Below are positions 54,287-64,000 of a stretch of 64,000 bases of DNA, in pieces. Each line of letters starts with the position of its first letter. Within the stretch, counting starts at the first letter, position 1. The position numbers were made by a program, and so were the translations under genes. The notes beneath the pieces were generated by a model. It made no database searches. It had not been told where the DNA came from and saw only the letters and a program-made list of their open reading frames with translations. Source of the stretch: Azorinus chamasolen (taxonomy: Eukaryota; Mollusca; Bivalvia; Cardiida; Solecurtidae); the NCBI GenBank assembly GCA_963576725.1, contig OY755252.1:57069985-57133984 (forward strand), read 5' to 3'.

Positions 54287-54601
54287 CTTTACTAGCAAGG
54301 TTTACAGGTTAAATAGGTCATGAAATTACTGTATTATGAACAACGTTTACAAGAAGAAACATACCAGGGTCTATGTGGACATAAGCAAACGAAGTAACCC
54401 TTATCCAACTGTCAAAAAATAACGTCTTCTCAAATTTGTATCTGGTGCAATTTTGATTACTTTCGATTGGAACAAACTTTTGAGAAACTATTGAAAAACT
54501 CCATGGATACCGTGAGACATCGAGATAGTTGCCTTCTCATCTGGCTCAAAGCTACATGTATTTGCAAATGCGCGTCAAGTCGCGGTTAGTTAGATAATGG
54601 C

Positions 54602-54830
54602 TAACCCGTTACTCAATGAATATTCATGTTAATAGATTGTGACGTCACGAATATTAATTAAGGTATTCTTTAAAATTACATATTAACACATGGAGTTTGT
54701 ACCGGGGCAGACTCTGTAGAATCAGATCAATATTATATCATGACCCTGATCAGACGGATGTTATAGGAGCCGTCTGATCTGGGTCTACTCTGTTTACAAA
54801 GGCTTAAAAAGGTATGGAGTAAATGGTTAA
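54602..54830. mobile_element. P1 MITE
   Basis: TAACCCGTTACTCAATGAAT, a TGACGTCA-containing left arm, core ACCCTGATCAGACGGATGTT with GGAGCCGTCTGATCTGGGTC, and right end TATGGAGTAAATGGTTAA. Confidence 0.8.
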
Positions 54831-55076
54831 GAGACGACAAAATAGTTGTGTTTTAAACGGGTAAGTAGGCCTACTGCCCTTTCCTTTTTATTTTAGTATA
54901 ACAATTAACCTGTCATATGTATGTCACATGACAGCAGTTTGGATAAGACATCGAATTACTAAGATATTCCATTTTATTTCTATTTTCAAGTTCGAATTTC
55001 TAAGAAAAATCTTAGACACAATCGTAAATTTTGTCGGATTTGTTTCCCTTCGTTTATGGACTCTTATTCCTCAATT
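54831..55076. other. No recognised feature
   Basis: AT-rich; a 62-codon plus-strand frame (54928-55116) runs into the next MITE and has no domain. Confidence 0.35.
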
Positions 55077-55310
55077 GAACCCTTTACTCCATGAGTATTC
55101 GTGCAAGAAATATTAACACCATGAATATTAATTAGACTCTCTTTTTTAAATAAAAAGAGCTATTATCGCAGAAAATTGTTGCCATGACAGAAACTGTAGA
55201 ATCAGTTCTATATTATTCCGCAAGCAAATAAAGTAGACCCTGGTAGACTGCAGGAGTCATCCATTCTGGGTCTACTCTGTTTGCAAAAGCGTAAATTATG
55301 GCACAAAATA
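55077..55310. mobile_element. P1 MITE
   Basis: GAACCCTTTACTCCATGAGT, core AAAGTAGACCCTGGTAGAC and ATTCTGGGTCTACTCTGTTT. The right end is decayed. Confidence 0.65.
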
Positions 55311-55394
55311 AGCTTCGTCTGCAAATATTATCGTTTGTTTTAAGTTTAAGACTTTCATTAATTTCTTCTCAGCTTCAATAGTAAATTCTTCTAT

Positions 55395-55450
55395 CAGTTT
55401 GGTTCAGACGTTGGATTACTCGGCGTCTCATCTGGATCCCCAGATCCAAC
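55395..55450. repeat. P2 hairpin, half preserved
   Basis: GGTTCAGACGTTGGATTACT then CGGCGTCTCATCTGGATCC; the left arm has diverged. Confidence 0.6.
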
Positions 55451-55628
55451 ATTCACAGCTAGCTACCATAACGACAACGGGACAATGCTTTTACGTATTG
55501 TTATGAAATCACGACTGTCGGTAGTTACATTATCAGACACTAGATTGTCCAATTGGAATAATGTTTGGTAGGAATAATTGCCTGGTGACCCTTTAGCAAA
55601 ATTGCAAAATTCCATTCTGATATCTAAA

Positions 55629-55955
55629 CAAGAGTGTCCGGAGGAACACATTTGTTACCTGCTCACAGCTGACACAAAAGCTGTTAATGTGTTGCAGTGA
55701 AATCAGAACAAAGGGGAATAACTCAAAAAGTATTGTATGCAGAGTGATGGACCTTAGTTAAACCAATGGTCCTCAATGAGAGGATGACACACTCATGTGA
55801 AATTTGAGAGCTTTATGAAGATGAGTTTTAACATGACATCAAAAAAAAAGAAAGTGTGACGGACAGACAGACAGACAGACAGACAGTCGGACGGACATAC
55901 AGACAGACGACGGAAAAGTGATCCCTAAGTGACACACTGCCTCTCGGCAGGTTAT
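55629..55955 (-). mobile_element. Small Helentron-like element, minus strand
   Basis: Read on the minus strand: hairpin CTGCCGAGAGGCAG, then (GTCTGTCC)n-type microsatellite (55858-55912), one ~160-bp body, GTGAGCAGG, hairpin GTGTTCCTCCGGACAC and TCTTG. The plan is that of the AGCTCACC family with only one body unit. Confidence 0.55.
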
Positions 55956-56252
55956 ATAAAAAGCATGGTTACCAGGGACTAAGCTAAATTTCCTTTTATG
56001 ACTATAGGGAAAAAATAAACATCTCCAAAACCAGTTCTCCAATTTGAATGATATTTGGTGGGACTAGTCCTCTGGTGACCACATCAGGAATTGATTTTGA
56101 CTACCATGCATTCCTAACAAACTGAAATATCTTTGGTTGAAAAATACTTCTATCTTATCTTCATTTTCTGGAGATGGTCGTACTAGTGCATCTCTAGATA
56201 TCTAGTGCTACAATTTGCAGGTGAGCGATACAGGGCTATCATGGCTCTCTTG
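55956..56252 (+). mobile_element. Helentron-like element, 5'-truncated
   Basis: Body with CATCTCCAAAACCAGTTCTC and TTTCTGGAGATGGTCGTAC, then GGTGAGCG, hairpin AGGGCTATCATGGCTCT, CTTG and TTT. Its last 130 bp are the duplicate of 1-133. Confidence 0.65.
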
Positions 56253-56706
56253 TTTCATATGCCATTTGCAGAATCCCTGTAATGAATATCCTTAGTCATT
56301 TTTATTTCTTGCATGAATATTCATGAGATAACGGGTTTAGAATAGTATGATGTAGCGATTATTTTAGCCTTGCTACGATTTATAGCCGAAGGGAAACAAC
56401 TCTTTTGATTTTGTTTGAATTGGGTATTTTGATTTGTGTATGTATGATAAACCTTATAGTCATTGCATTTTACATAATTATGTGACTACTTGAATATTCC
56501 CTTGTTCTCTTAAATCCTTTACTTCATGGAATCATCTATTCACACCGTTGCAAGCAGTGTACACCCAGATCAGATTTCTCCAATTTGAGCAAAGACTTCC
56601 CTTAAAATGTACATTAAGAAAATTCAGCTAATAGATATTCATGATGTAGTCATTTCATTCATGAATATTGAACAGATAAATGGGTAAGTAAAGCGGAAAA
56701 CTGCAT

Positions 56707-56829
56707 TGGAGCTGCACATTACACCTCCATTGGAGCTGCACATTACACGAGCATTGGAGCTGCATATTACACCTGCATTGGAGCTGCAGATTACACCTGC
56801 ATTGGAGCTGCACATTACACCTGCAATAA
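56707..56829. repeat. 24-bp tandem repeat, five units
   Basis: Same unit as 657-849 (TGGAGCTGCACATTACACC), with three fewer copies. Confidence 0.95.
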
Positions 56830-57234
56830 TTAACCCATGAATATTCATTAATTAATCTTGATATCATGAATTTGGAAAATAATAAAATGCTAAACGAACC
56901 CAAGAAATGCTGGCCGTGGCAATAACTAGAATGAGATCTATAGATACCATCTCATAAGCAAACAGAACAAGGTCCATGCTTTTGATTGGTCAGATTTGAG
57001 TTCTCAAGCTTTTGATTGGTCAGATTTGAGTTCTCAAGCTTTTGATTGGTCAGATTTGAGCCAAAAAGCTCAAATCTGACAAATCAAAAACTTTAGAACG
57101 AACTCGGACTCAACTAAAAGTTTTATAAGCATGGACCCAGACCTTGATCAGACCATTCCTGTATGAGCCGTCTGATCTGGGGTTTCCCTGTTCGCAAAGG
57201 TGTTACAATGCGTATGTATGTAGTAAAGACTTAA
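56830..57234. mobile_element. P1 MITE, duplicate of 853-1227
   Basis: TTAA at both ends and the same split core. The inserted segment has three direct copies of TTGATTGGTCAGATTTGAG against two in copy 1. Confidence 0.75.
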
Positions 57235-58113
57235 TCCATTCTCTCCTCGGCTATTTTTAGATCTAACATCTTTGAATAAATCTACCGAAAAGGACCATTT
57301 ACTAGAGAAAAGGCAAATTTTAGAATTGTGTAGTTTTGAAACCATTGTGATAAATAGAGTCTATTTATCACACAGGTTTAAAAATGACTTAGAGATGCGT
57401 CAAAAGGCGTCAGTAAGATGGAATGGGATAAACTTTCAGTTCTGAAACATATCGACTGTTTAGTCGCCACTGTTAGACTAACTCCTTTCAACAGTAAACT
57501 GTTTCTCCTGACTTTGAAAACAGAGTGTACAGCGAACCCCCTCTATACCTGACGTTACGTTTAGCATACATGTCGGTCTTGAAAACAGGTGGCAGCTTAA
57601 TGCAGGATGAAAGTCATTAAGCAGCCACCTGACTAACATAATCTACATTCGTCTCTGCTAGAATTCTAGTTTCGATGGGGTTTACTGTACCAAACTCTAT
57701 ATCATAAGTTTACCCCATGACTATAATGTTAGAAATGATGACGTCATGAATATTAAGATATTCGGTTTACATACAGGAGTCGACTGATCTGGGTTTACTC
57801 TGTTTGCAAAGGCGTCGATCAACAGGTCCGAACCATCGTCAAGATTTATCAGGTTTACCAGAAATGAATTTCTTTCAATGACTTTATTCTTATCTATTTT
57901 AACCCCTTAAGGGAAATGACGACAAGCCGGTGATATCAAATGCAAACAGGTTGGATCCATCAGGATACAAACTGTTTTACACTCTTTTACCCTTTATTAT
58001 GTTTTATTTCCATTACATTACATACAAACATAAATAATTTATCTTAAACGGGAGGGTGGGTAGGAGAACCTATTTACGATGTTATCGCTACCTTGTCGGA
58101 CCGTCGAATTAAC

Positions 58114-60700
58114 CAGGGGTGTGTTTTATTTCCTAAATCTTGATTTTGAGTATACACACAATCTTAATCACGATTGCTATGGTATTAAAACAATTTGATA
58201 TGACATGTTGTATTAAACCTGGCCGCTAAAACGTTCATCTCACAAAAGAAAATACTCTTTGGGTGTGCCTGGCAATTCTTCGAGTTCTAGAGACGATCAG
58301 CTAATATTTTTGTCAATTAGTTTTTGTTAATTAGACAGCGACAATAACAAAAACTAAAACTAAAAATATAAAACATAGAATTATAATAAATATAAATATT
58401 AATAAATTGTTGAGAACATATTTTACTTCTAGAGCAAATAGAAATGTAACTGTTACTTCACCTGTTAACTTCCATAACCATTTCCAGAATGACTATGGTT
58501 ATTTTATTCCACAGGGAATATTAATTTTATAACATTACATGTATACACAAATAACTCAATATTTCGGCCGTAGCCTTTTTTTAAGAAATAACACGTAATT
58601 AAAACTTCACTACATGTTTAGCATTTAAGCACATGTAGTGAAGTTTTAATTACGTGTTATTTATTAGCTCACCAGAGCACAAAGTGCTCGGGATGAGCTT
58701 TTGTGATTGCCTGATGTCCGTCGTCCGTCGGCGTGCGTCGTCCGTCGTGCGTCGCCTGTCGTCAACAATTTGAACCTTTAAAAATCTTCTCCTCTGAATC
58801 AACAGGGTTCTCAGCTTTCATATTTGGCACATAGTATCATCGTTAGGTCCTCTACAAAAGTTTATATAAATTATGGCTCTGGGGTCAAAATTGACCCCGC
58901 CCCAGGGGTGCCTTGTTTTCAATAGAAACATATAGTAAAACTTTGAAAATCATCTCCTCTGAAACTAGAAGGATCACAGCTTTCATATTTGGTACATAGC
59001 ATCATGTTCAGGTCCTCTACAAAAGTTATATAAATTATGGCCCTGGGATCAAAATTGGCCCCGCCCCAGGGGTGGGCCATTTTCAATAGAAACAAAAAGT
59101 GAAATCTTTGAAAATCTTCTTCTCTGAAACTGGAAGTCTCTCAGCTTTCATATATGGCACAGAGCATCATGTTCAGGTCCTCTACAAAAGTTATATAAAT
59201 TATGGCCCTGGGGTTAAAAATTGGCCCCACTCCAGGGGTGCCTTGTTTTCAATAAAAGCATATATATAGTAAAACTTTGAAAATCTTCTCCTCTGAAACC
59301 AGAAGGTTCTCAGCTTTCATATTTGGCACATAGCATCATGTTCAGGTCCTCTACAAAAGTTATATAAATTATGGCCCTGGGGTCAAAATTAGCCCTGCCC
59401 CAAGGGTGGGCCATTTTCAATAGAAACAAATAGTAAAATTTTGAAAACCCTTTCCTCTGAAACTGGGAAGCTCTCAGCTTTCATATTTAGCACAGCATCA
59501 TGTTCAGGTCCTCTATAAAAGTTATATAAATTATGGCCCTGTGCTCAAAATTGGCTCCGCCCCAGGGGTGGGCAGTTTTCAATAGAAACAAATAGTGAAA
59601 TCTTTGAAAATCTTCTTCACTGAACTGGAAGGCTCTCAGCTTTCATATTTGGCACATAGCATCATGTTCCGGTCCTCTACAAAAGTTATACAAATTATGG
59701 CCCCGGAGACAAAATCGGCCCCGCCCCAGGGGTGGGCAGTTTTCAATAGAAACAAATAGTGAAATCTTTGAAAACCTTCTCTTCTAAAACTGGGAGGCTC
59801 TAAGCTTTCATATTTAGCACAGAGCATCATGTTCAGGTCCTCTAGTAAAATTATACAAATTATGGCCCTGGGGTCAAAATTGACCCCGCCCCAGGGGTTG
59901 GCAGTTTTCAATAGAAACAAATAGTGAAAACTTCGAAAACCTTCCCCTCTGAAACTTGAAGGTTCTTAGCTTTCATATTTGGTGCATAGCATCATGTTCA
60001 GGTCCTCTACAAATTTTATATAAATTATGGCCCTGGGATCAAAATTGGCCCCGCCTCAGGGGTGGACAGTTTTCAATATAAACAACTAGTGAAATTTGAA
60101 TATCTTATCTGAAACCGGGAGGCTTTCAGCTTTCATATTTTGCACATAGCATCATGTTCAGGTCCTCTACAAAATTTATATAAATTATGCCCCTGGGGTC
60201 AAAATTGGCCCACCCCAGGGGTAGCCAGTTTTCAATAGAAACATAATTGTGAAATCTTTGAAAAATCTTCTCGTCTGAAACTGGAAGGTTCTCAGCTTTC
60301 ATATTTGGCACATAGCATCATGTTCAGGTCCTCTACAAAAGTTATATAAATTGTACCGCTTGAGTCAAAATTAGCCATGTCCCAGGGCAGGCTAGTTTTC
60401 TGTAGAAACATATAGTGAAAACTTTGAAAATCTTCTCCTGTTTGGCTGGTGAGCGCTTCAGGGCCATTCTGGCCCTCTTGTTGAAAAAAGCTACGGCCGA
60501 AATATTGAAAACTGAGTTATTTGTGTATAATGTTATTTCTAAAATGGTTTGAAATTGTGCCTCCTCTGATGTTAGTGTAAGTTCCGTCATTTTGATTATG
60601 ATTAGATTTTAATCGAGGTCAGATCTTGATTAGTCTGATTATAGAAAATGTTCGTGATTCGATAAAAAAAAAGAGACCGAATCACAATCATGATCTGTAA
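58114..60700. mobile_element. Foldback element, copy 2, interrupted
   Basis: Left end CAGGGGTGTGTTTTATT as in copy 1. The interior 58125-58271 is the reverse complement of 2526-2672, and 58271-58500 has extra AT-rich sequence. The ACACGTAATTAAAAC hairpin is split at 58665/60481 by element I. The right arm is present to about 60700, but the terminal CACACCCCTG is lost. Confidence 0.7.
58666..60480 (+). mobile_element. Helentron-like element I (insertion absent from copy 1)
   Basis: Head AGCTCACCAGAGCAC-AAA-GTGCTC, GTCCGTCGGCGTGCGTCG words, ten ~164-bp units (GGTCCTCTACAAAAGTTATA near 58849, 59013, 59176 and on to 60326). The tail is GGTGAGCGC, hairpin AGGGCCATTCTGGCCCT, CTTG. Flanks read TTATTTATT left and TTGAAAAAAG right; the empty site in copy 1 is TTATTTATTGAAAAAGG (junction 2828/2829). 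Length is 1815 bp. Confidence 0.95.
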
Positions 60701-61129
60701 TCCTCGGTTTTGCTTTGTTCCAATTTTGCAAATAATGTGCACATGTAGGACCCGTCTGATCAGGATCCGATCTGTTTGGTTTGCTTTGGTCGTGGTAAAG
60801 ATTAATTATACAGTTTAATTCTGTCGTGATAAACCAATTGCGCTTATGACAGTGTTCTTGTGGACATTCGGCTATCATTCCTACAGTCTTTATTATAACG
60901 AACATGAATATTTATAAGATGTGACGGTTAAACCTAGAACGAAAACGTTCAGCTCTATGTATATGCCAACGGGTCAACTGTTCTGCTTAAATTCAGTTCT
61001 TTCCGAAACCATGACTAGAGGGTGAAAACAAGTTTGGATCCTGTTCGGAGAAGCAGACCTAGTTATACAACTTCTTTTTCATACGTTCTCAAATTGTTTG
61101 TAAATGTTATCAGAGACGTAACACGCAAA

Positions 61130-61220
61130 GAAGTAACCATTTCCTTCATAAACGCATTTTCACGCCTTTGCAAGCAGAATAGACCCAGATCAGACGGCTC
61201 CTGGTTGACCTCTGAGTAGT
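61130..61220. mobile_element. P1 MITE, partial
   Basis: CCATTTCCTTCATAAACGCA and AGACCCAGATCAGACGGCTC, ending at the duplication edge. Confidence 0.6.
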
Positions 61221-61249
61221 ATAGTGCGGCCGATCGGGCAGACTGCCTG

Positions 61250-61640
61250 GTGCTAACTGGTGCCGTCACGTGACCGATGACGTCTCATCGAGGTCACATC
61301 GAGGTCATGTCGACCATCCCACATTCCTATGACGTCACACTAGAGGTCACGCCGACCATCCCACATTCCTATGACGTCACAATAGAGGTCAAGGCAACCC
61401 ATCCCACCGGGGGTCATGACCATCCCACATTCCTATAACTGAGTGGGAGCAATGGAGATCAAGACCACCCATCCCACCGGGGGTCATGACCATCCCGCAT
61501 TCCATAGAATGTAACGTTTGCCCGCAGTCCCTGTCACCCATCCCGCATTCCTATGACGTCACAATGGGAGAGTATCCTATGACCGAGCGGGAGCTACGAA
61601 GTTCAAGGCCACCCATCCCGCATTCCGTAGAAGGTAACGG
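61250..61640. repeat. Degenerate repeat block with full CRE motifs
   Basis: Repeated CCATCCCACATTCCTATGAC with GTCAC following. TGACGTCA is exact at 61330, 61372 and 61554; AGGTCA words (GAGGTCACA, GAGGTCACG) lie between. No coding frame. Confidence 0.7.
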
Positions 61641-62236
61641 TTAACAGTCTTAGAGTCTGAGTCATCGGAATGCGGGTACATCAAAAAGTTTCCACGACGT
61701 CATCGGTCTATTTTAGAAAGAGTCTCCGGGGTATAAATATCCGAGTTATCAGAATGCGGATACATCAAAAAGTGTCCACGACGTCATTTTAACCGATAGA
61801 TACTCACGCAAAAGTCGTAGATCGGGGTCTACTCCGTTCGCTTACGGAATTATATAGATCTATTCGCGTATACAGTTTCCGATATCGTTCTCGTTTAATC
61901 CGTATTAAATTTGTGATCAGCCCAAATATTTCGTCGCGTGGCTCTAATAGGGTTTGAAGTGTTTACCTTTTCGACCTTATCTCCCAGTCCCGTCGACTCA
62001 CACTTTACCACGCGACCACTGGAATGTAAAACGTCGTTAATCTTAACACCGCCAGATGAGGTGCCGCGTCTGATCTGGATCCAAACTGTTTGACTATCAA
62101 CTTTCGGTTTCTTTACTTCGCGTAAAACTTATTCGGACAGAAATTGCACTTTCGAAACGGGCGTTACTATAAGTATTTTGGTATTAATGGCCTGTTAAGC
62201 CTGAACACACACACAACTTTTTATCAATGTCAATTA
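61641..62236. other. Mixed sequence, no supported gene
   Basis: Two direct copies of CATCAAAAAGTKTCCACGAC (about 61679 and 61766) and a half P2 at 62050-62096 (GATCTGGATCCAAACTGTTT). Higher GC than most of the window. Confidence 0.45.
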
Positions 62237-62310
62237 CAGTACTGCCTCTCTACAACGGATCTTCCCAACAGCGATTCCCTCTTTACAACTTGCCGCTGTT
62301 CTCTACACGA
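62237..62310 (+). mobile_element. Solo left end of the 52546-type pogo-like MITE
   Basis: CAGTACTGCCTCTCTACAAC, then AACAGCGATTCCCTCTTTAC, parallel to the start of 52546-52907. No matching right end was found. Confidence 0.5.
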
Positions 62311-62842
62311 GACGATATTATATTTAACCTTTTTACTGTTGTAATATCCTCCGCTTAAAATTGTCCTCTGCTGTTGTTTTTTTCTCTCAAAGTTAAGTAT
62401 TAGCGGTCAACTATAATAACCAGTGACGCTGTATAACGGTTTAGATTATATGACCTCTATTGCTCAAGGTAAACAAATTAATGAATTGACTCATACTGGC
62501 CCTTAGAGAGAACGAGTCTGAACACGTCCAAAAGGTGCGGTCATTCTTTTGTTTAAATATAATAGAACATATTAAAGTATATACCCAATGACTGACGCAT
62601 CAGATCTAATTATAGATATTGCTGAACTCTGGGTTTACTCTGTTTGCAAAGACGTTGAAATATGGAGTAAATGATGCAGGAAAGGAGTGGTGTTTACTGT
62701 CAGTTGCAAACAGTGTAGATCCAGATCTCTAGACACCCCCTGATCACGGTCGGCACTGTTTGTCATTCAAATTATCCTCACAAATTATACCATTGCATAC
62801 TGAATGGACCATTTCACTTTGACCCTATTCAGCACTCAAAGA
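62311..62842. other. No supported gene
   Basis: Contains fragments of P1 cores (GGGTTTACTCTGTTTGCAAA at about 62630; CAAACAGTGTAGATCCAGA at about 62708). Confidence 0.4.
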
Positions 62843-63683
62843 TTAACCCTTTCCCTGTTCAATATTCATGGTAGAAATGATGACATGAATATTTATTAGC
62901 TGAATTTTTATGCTTTTCTTTACACCCTTGTTAGTAGAAAATTATAACTTTGAAAACATGCAGCATACAACATTTTTACCGCTGGAAGGTAGACCATTGA
63001 TAAAAATGGGATCAAGTTTAACATTCCGTCTAGTTATTCTTTCCTTCTAAATGACGTTTATACGGTGGATTTATACCTATTCCATATCAAACGATCCGTT
63101 CGTTTCTAACATAATTTGATTAAAATCGAAACAGTTTATAAAATGTTCACCGAACGACAAGTTTGTTTTTCAATACAATGTATTACAAGCTTTATCGCAC
63201 ACTAGAATACAAGACCCGTATCTATAGTTACACTGTGCGTCCACCGTGAATTTTCAATGTTACCATACTCATGATATTCGATATCGATCTTTGATATTCA
63301 CCACAGAACCCTTCATATTAACGAATTGATACTTACCGAGAGAAAATTATATCGATATATAGGTTTCAATTAAAACGTCGTCTGCTTTTCTTTACATCCT
63401 TTTTAGTAGAAAATATTAACTTTGAAAACATGCAGCATACGACTTTTTTTTTGCAAACAAATAACTATGGAACAAACGCGATATCCGATTACGATTTACG
63501 CTTTTGCTTTAACACTTTAGTGTTAGACACGCCCCCTCTGACATTTGTAAACGGTATAAAACTAGATCTAGGAGCTTCTGATTCGGGTCTGCATAGTGCA
63601 TCTTTCAAAATCGCCTACTAAGTTTAAGCCTTTGCTACAATATGCCAATGGACTACTCTCAAATTCGTCGTTTAAAGGGTTAA
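62843..63683. mobile_element. Possible long P1-type element
   Basis: TTAACCCTTTCCCTGTTCAA starts at about 62844 and TTTAAAGGGTTAA ends at 63683, TTAA at both ends, about 840 bp apart. Inside, a ~60-bp segment is directly repeated (62909-62970 and 63384-63443: CTTTTCTTTACA, GAAAACATGCAGCATAC). A 63-codon frame at 63430-63621 starts in the second copy; I do not recognise it. Confidence 0.4.
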
Positions 63684-63723
63684 TATTTGTAAGTTTTTAC
63701 GTTCTACAAGTATCGTATCATAA

Positions 63724-64000
63724 CTGGTATTCCGTAAATTACTGTATAATATAATAAAAAATCGACTGAGGAAACGAACGAAGAACTGGTGCTATAGACT
63801 AGAAAATGAGCTTAAGATAGCAAATATTAAATTAAGCATAGGTCAGTTTTATGGGAAAACAGAATCTAAGTCTATAAAAGATAGACTACAAGAGAATATA
63901 TTTAAACGTTTTAAAAGCGACTGGAATATGTGTATAAAATCTGAGAGAATAAAACAGTGTACGAAACTGAGAGCTATGTCAAAACATGTATATTATCAAG
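63724..64000 (+). CDS. Partial open frame running off the window
   Basis: No stop for 92 codons in AT-rich DNA from just after the TAA at 63721 to the window edge. The translation is Lys/Arg-rich (for example KDRLQENIFKRFKSDWNMC and RIKQCTKLRAMSKHVYY). Base usage resembles a real reading frame, and the flavour suggests a C-terminal part of a retrotransposon or similar mobile-element protein, but no diagnostic motif is present. No clear ATG start is visible, so it may be an internal exon or a truncated copy. Confidence 0.35.
   Translation, partial: MVFRKLLYNIIKNRLRKRTKNWCYRLENELKIANIKLSIGQFYGKTESKSIKDRLQENIFKRFKSDWNMCIKSERIKQCTKLRAMSKHVYYQ

Larger units (their letters stand above)
56121..61214. 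repeat. Segmental duplication, copy 2
   Basis: Collinear with 1-3783 apart from the 58666-60480 insertion, a shorter VNTR and an inverted interior segment (58125-58271). A segment around the right end of the foldback is also missing, near 60703. The right homology edge falls in a P1 palindrome tip, after which the copies differ. Confidence 0.9.

Overview
The window is eukaryotic, intron-age genomic DNA, most likely from a bivalve mollusc (probably a heterodont clam). The basis is one RING-less B-box/NHL (TRIM-like) gene of the kind greatly expanded in bivalves, the dispersed repeat starting AGCTCACCnGAGC and ending CCCTCTTG that I associate with bivalve genomes, and a very high density of short DNA transposons. 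Species cannot be fixed from the sequence. No bacterial operons, tRNA, rRNA or CRISPR were recognised.

Layout. (1) 1-3783 is one copy of a direct segmental duplication whose other copy is 56121-61214; it carries a 24-bp VNTR, hairpin MITEs and a large foldback element. (2) 3.8-11 kb is MITEs, a GTT-rich low-complexity tract, AAG microsatellites and two CCCAC/CCTCA-rich tracts split by a TIR element. (3) 11206-12950 is the only convincing host gene: B-box1, B-box2, coiled coil, NHL-type propeller, with a one-base frameshift inside B-box2. (4) 13.9-34.2 kb is dominated by long transposons with internal ~140-165-bp tandem units: Helentron-like elements (AGCTCACC...CTCTTG), an array with estrogen-response-element palindromes, a nested pogo-like element, a 2.4-kb TIR element carrying six copies of a 17-mer, a hAT-like element with a dead LINE inside it, and a GTCCGGACGATAACT array. 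(5) 34-48.5 kb holds P1 hairpin MITEs, a 63-bp satellite interrupted by two TIR elements (one a ~600-bp-arm foldback with a perfect 8-bp target duplication), further hAT/pogo-like elements and simple tandem arrays. (6) 49-56 kb holds another Helentron-like body, a foldback, P1 copies, a pogo-like MITE and local tandem duplications. (7) 56-61 kb is the second duplicate copy, containing a Helentron-like insertion absent from copy 1. (8) 61.2-64 kb has a CRE-containing repeat block, P1-like sequence and an open frame running off the end.

Four short palindromic families recur: P1 (TTAA-flanked, CCCTTT termini, core GACGGCTCC/GGAGCCGTC), P2 (GGATCCAGATGAGACGCC hairpin), P3 (GAAACCATTGTGATAAATAG hairpin) and P4 (GCTTAATGCAGG hairpin). 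The window is best read as a gene-poor, nested transposon landscape in which duplicate copies and tandem units act as internal controls, allowing exact insertion boundaries to be read directly. All positions were read by eye; repeat edges may be off by a few bases, and no alignments or database searches were run.
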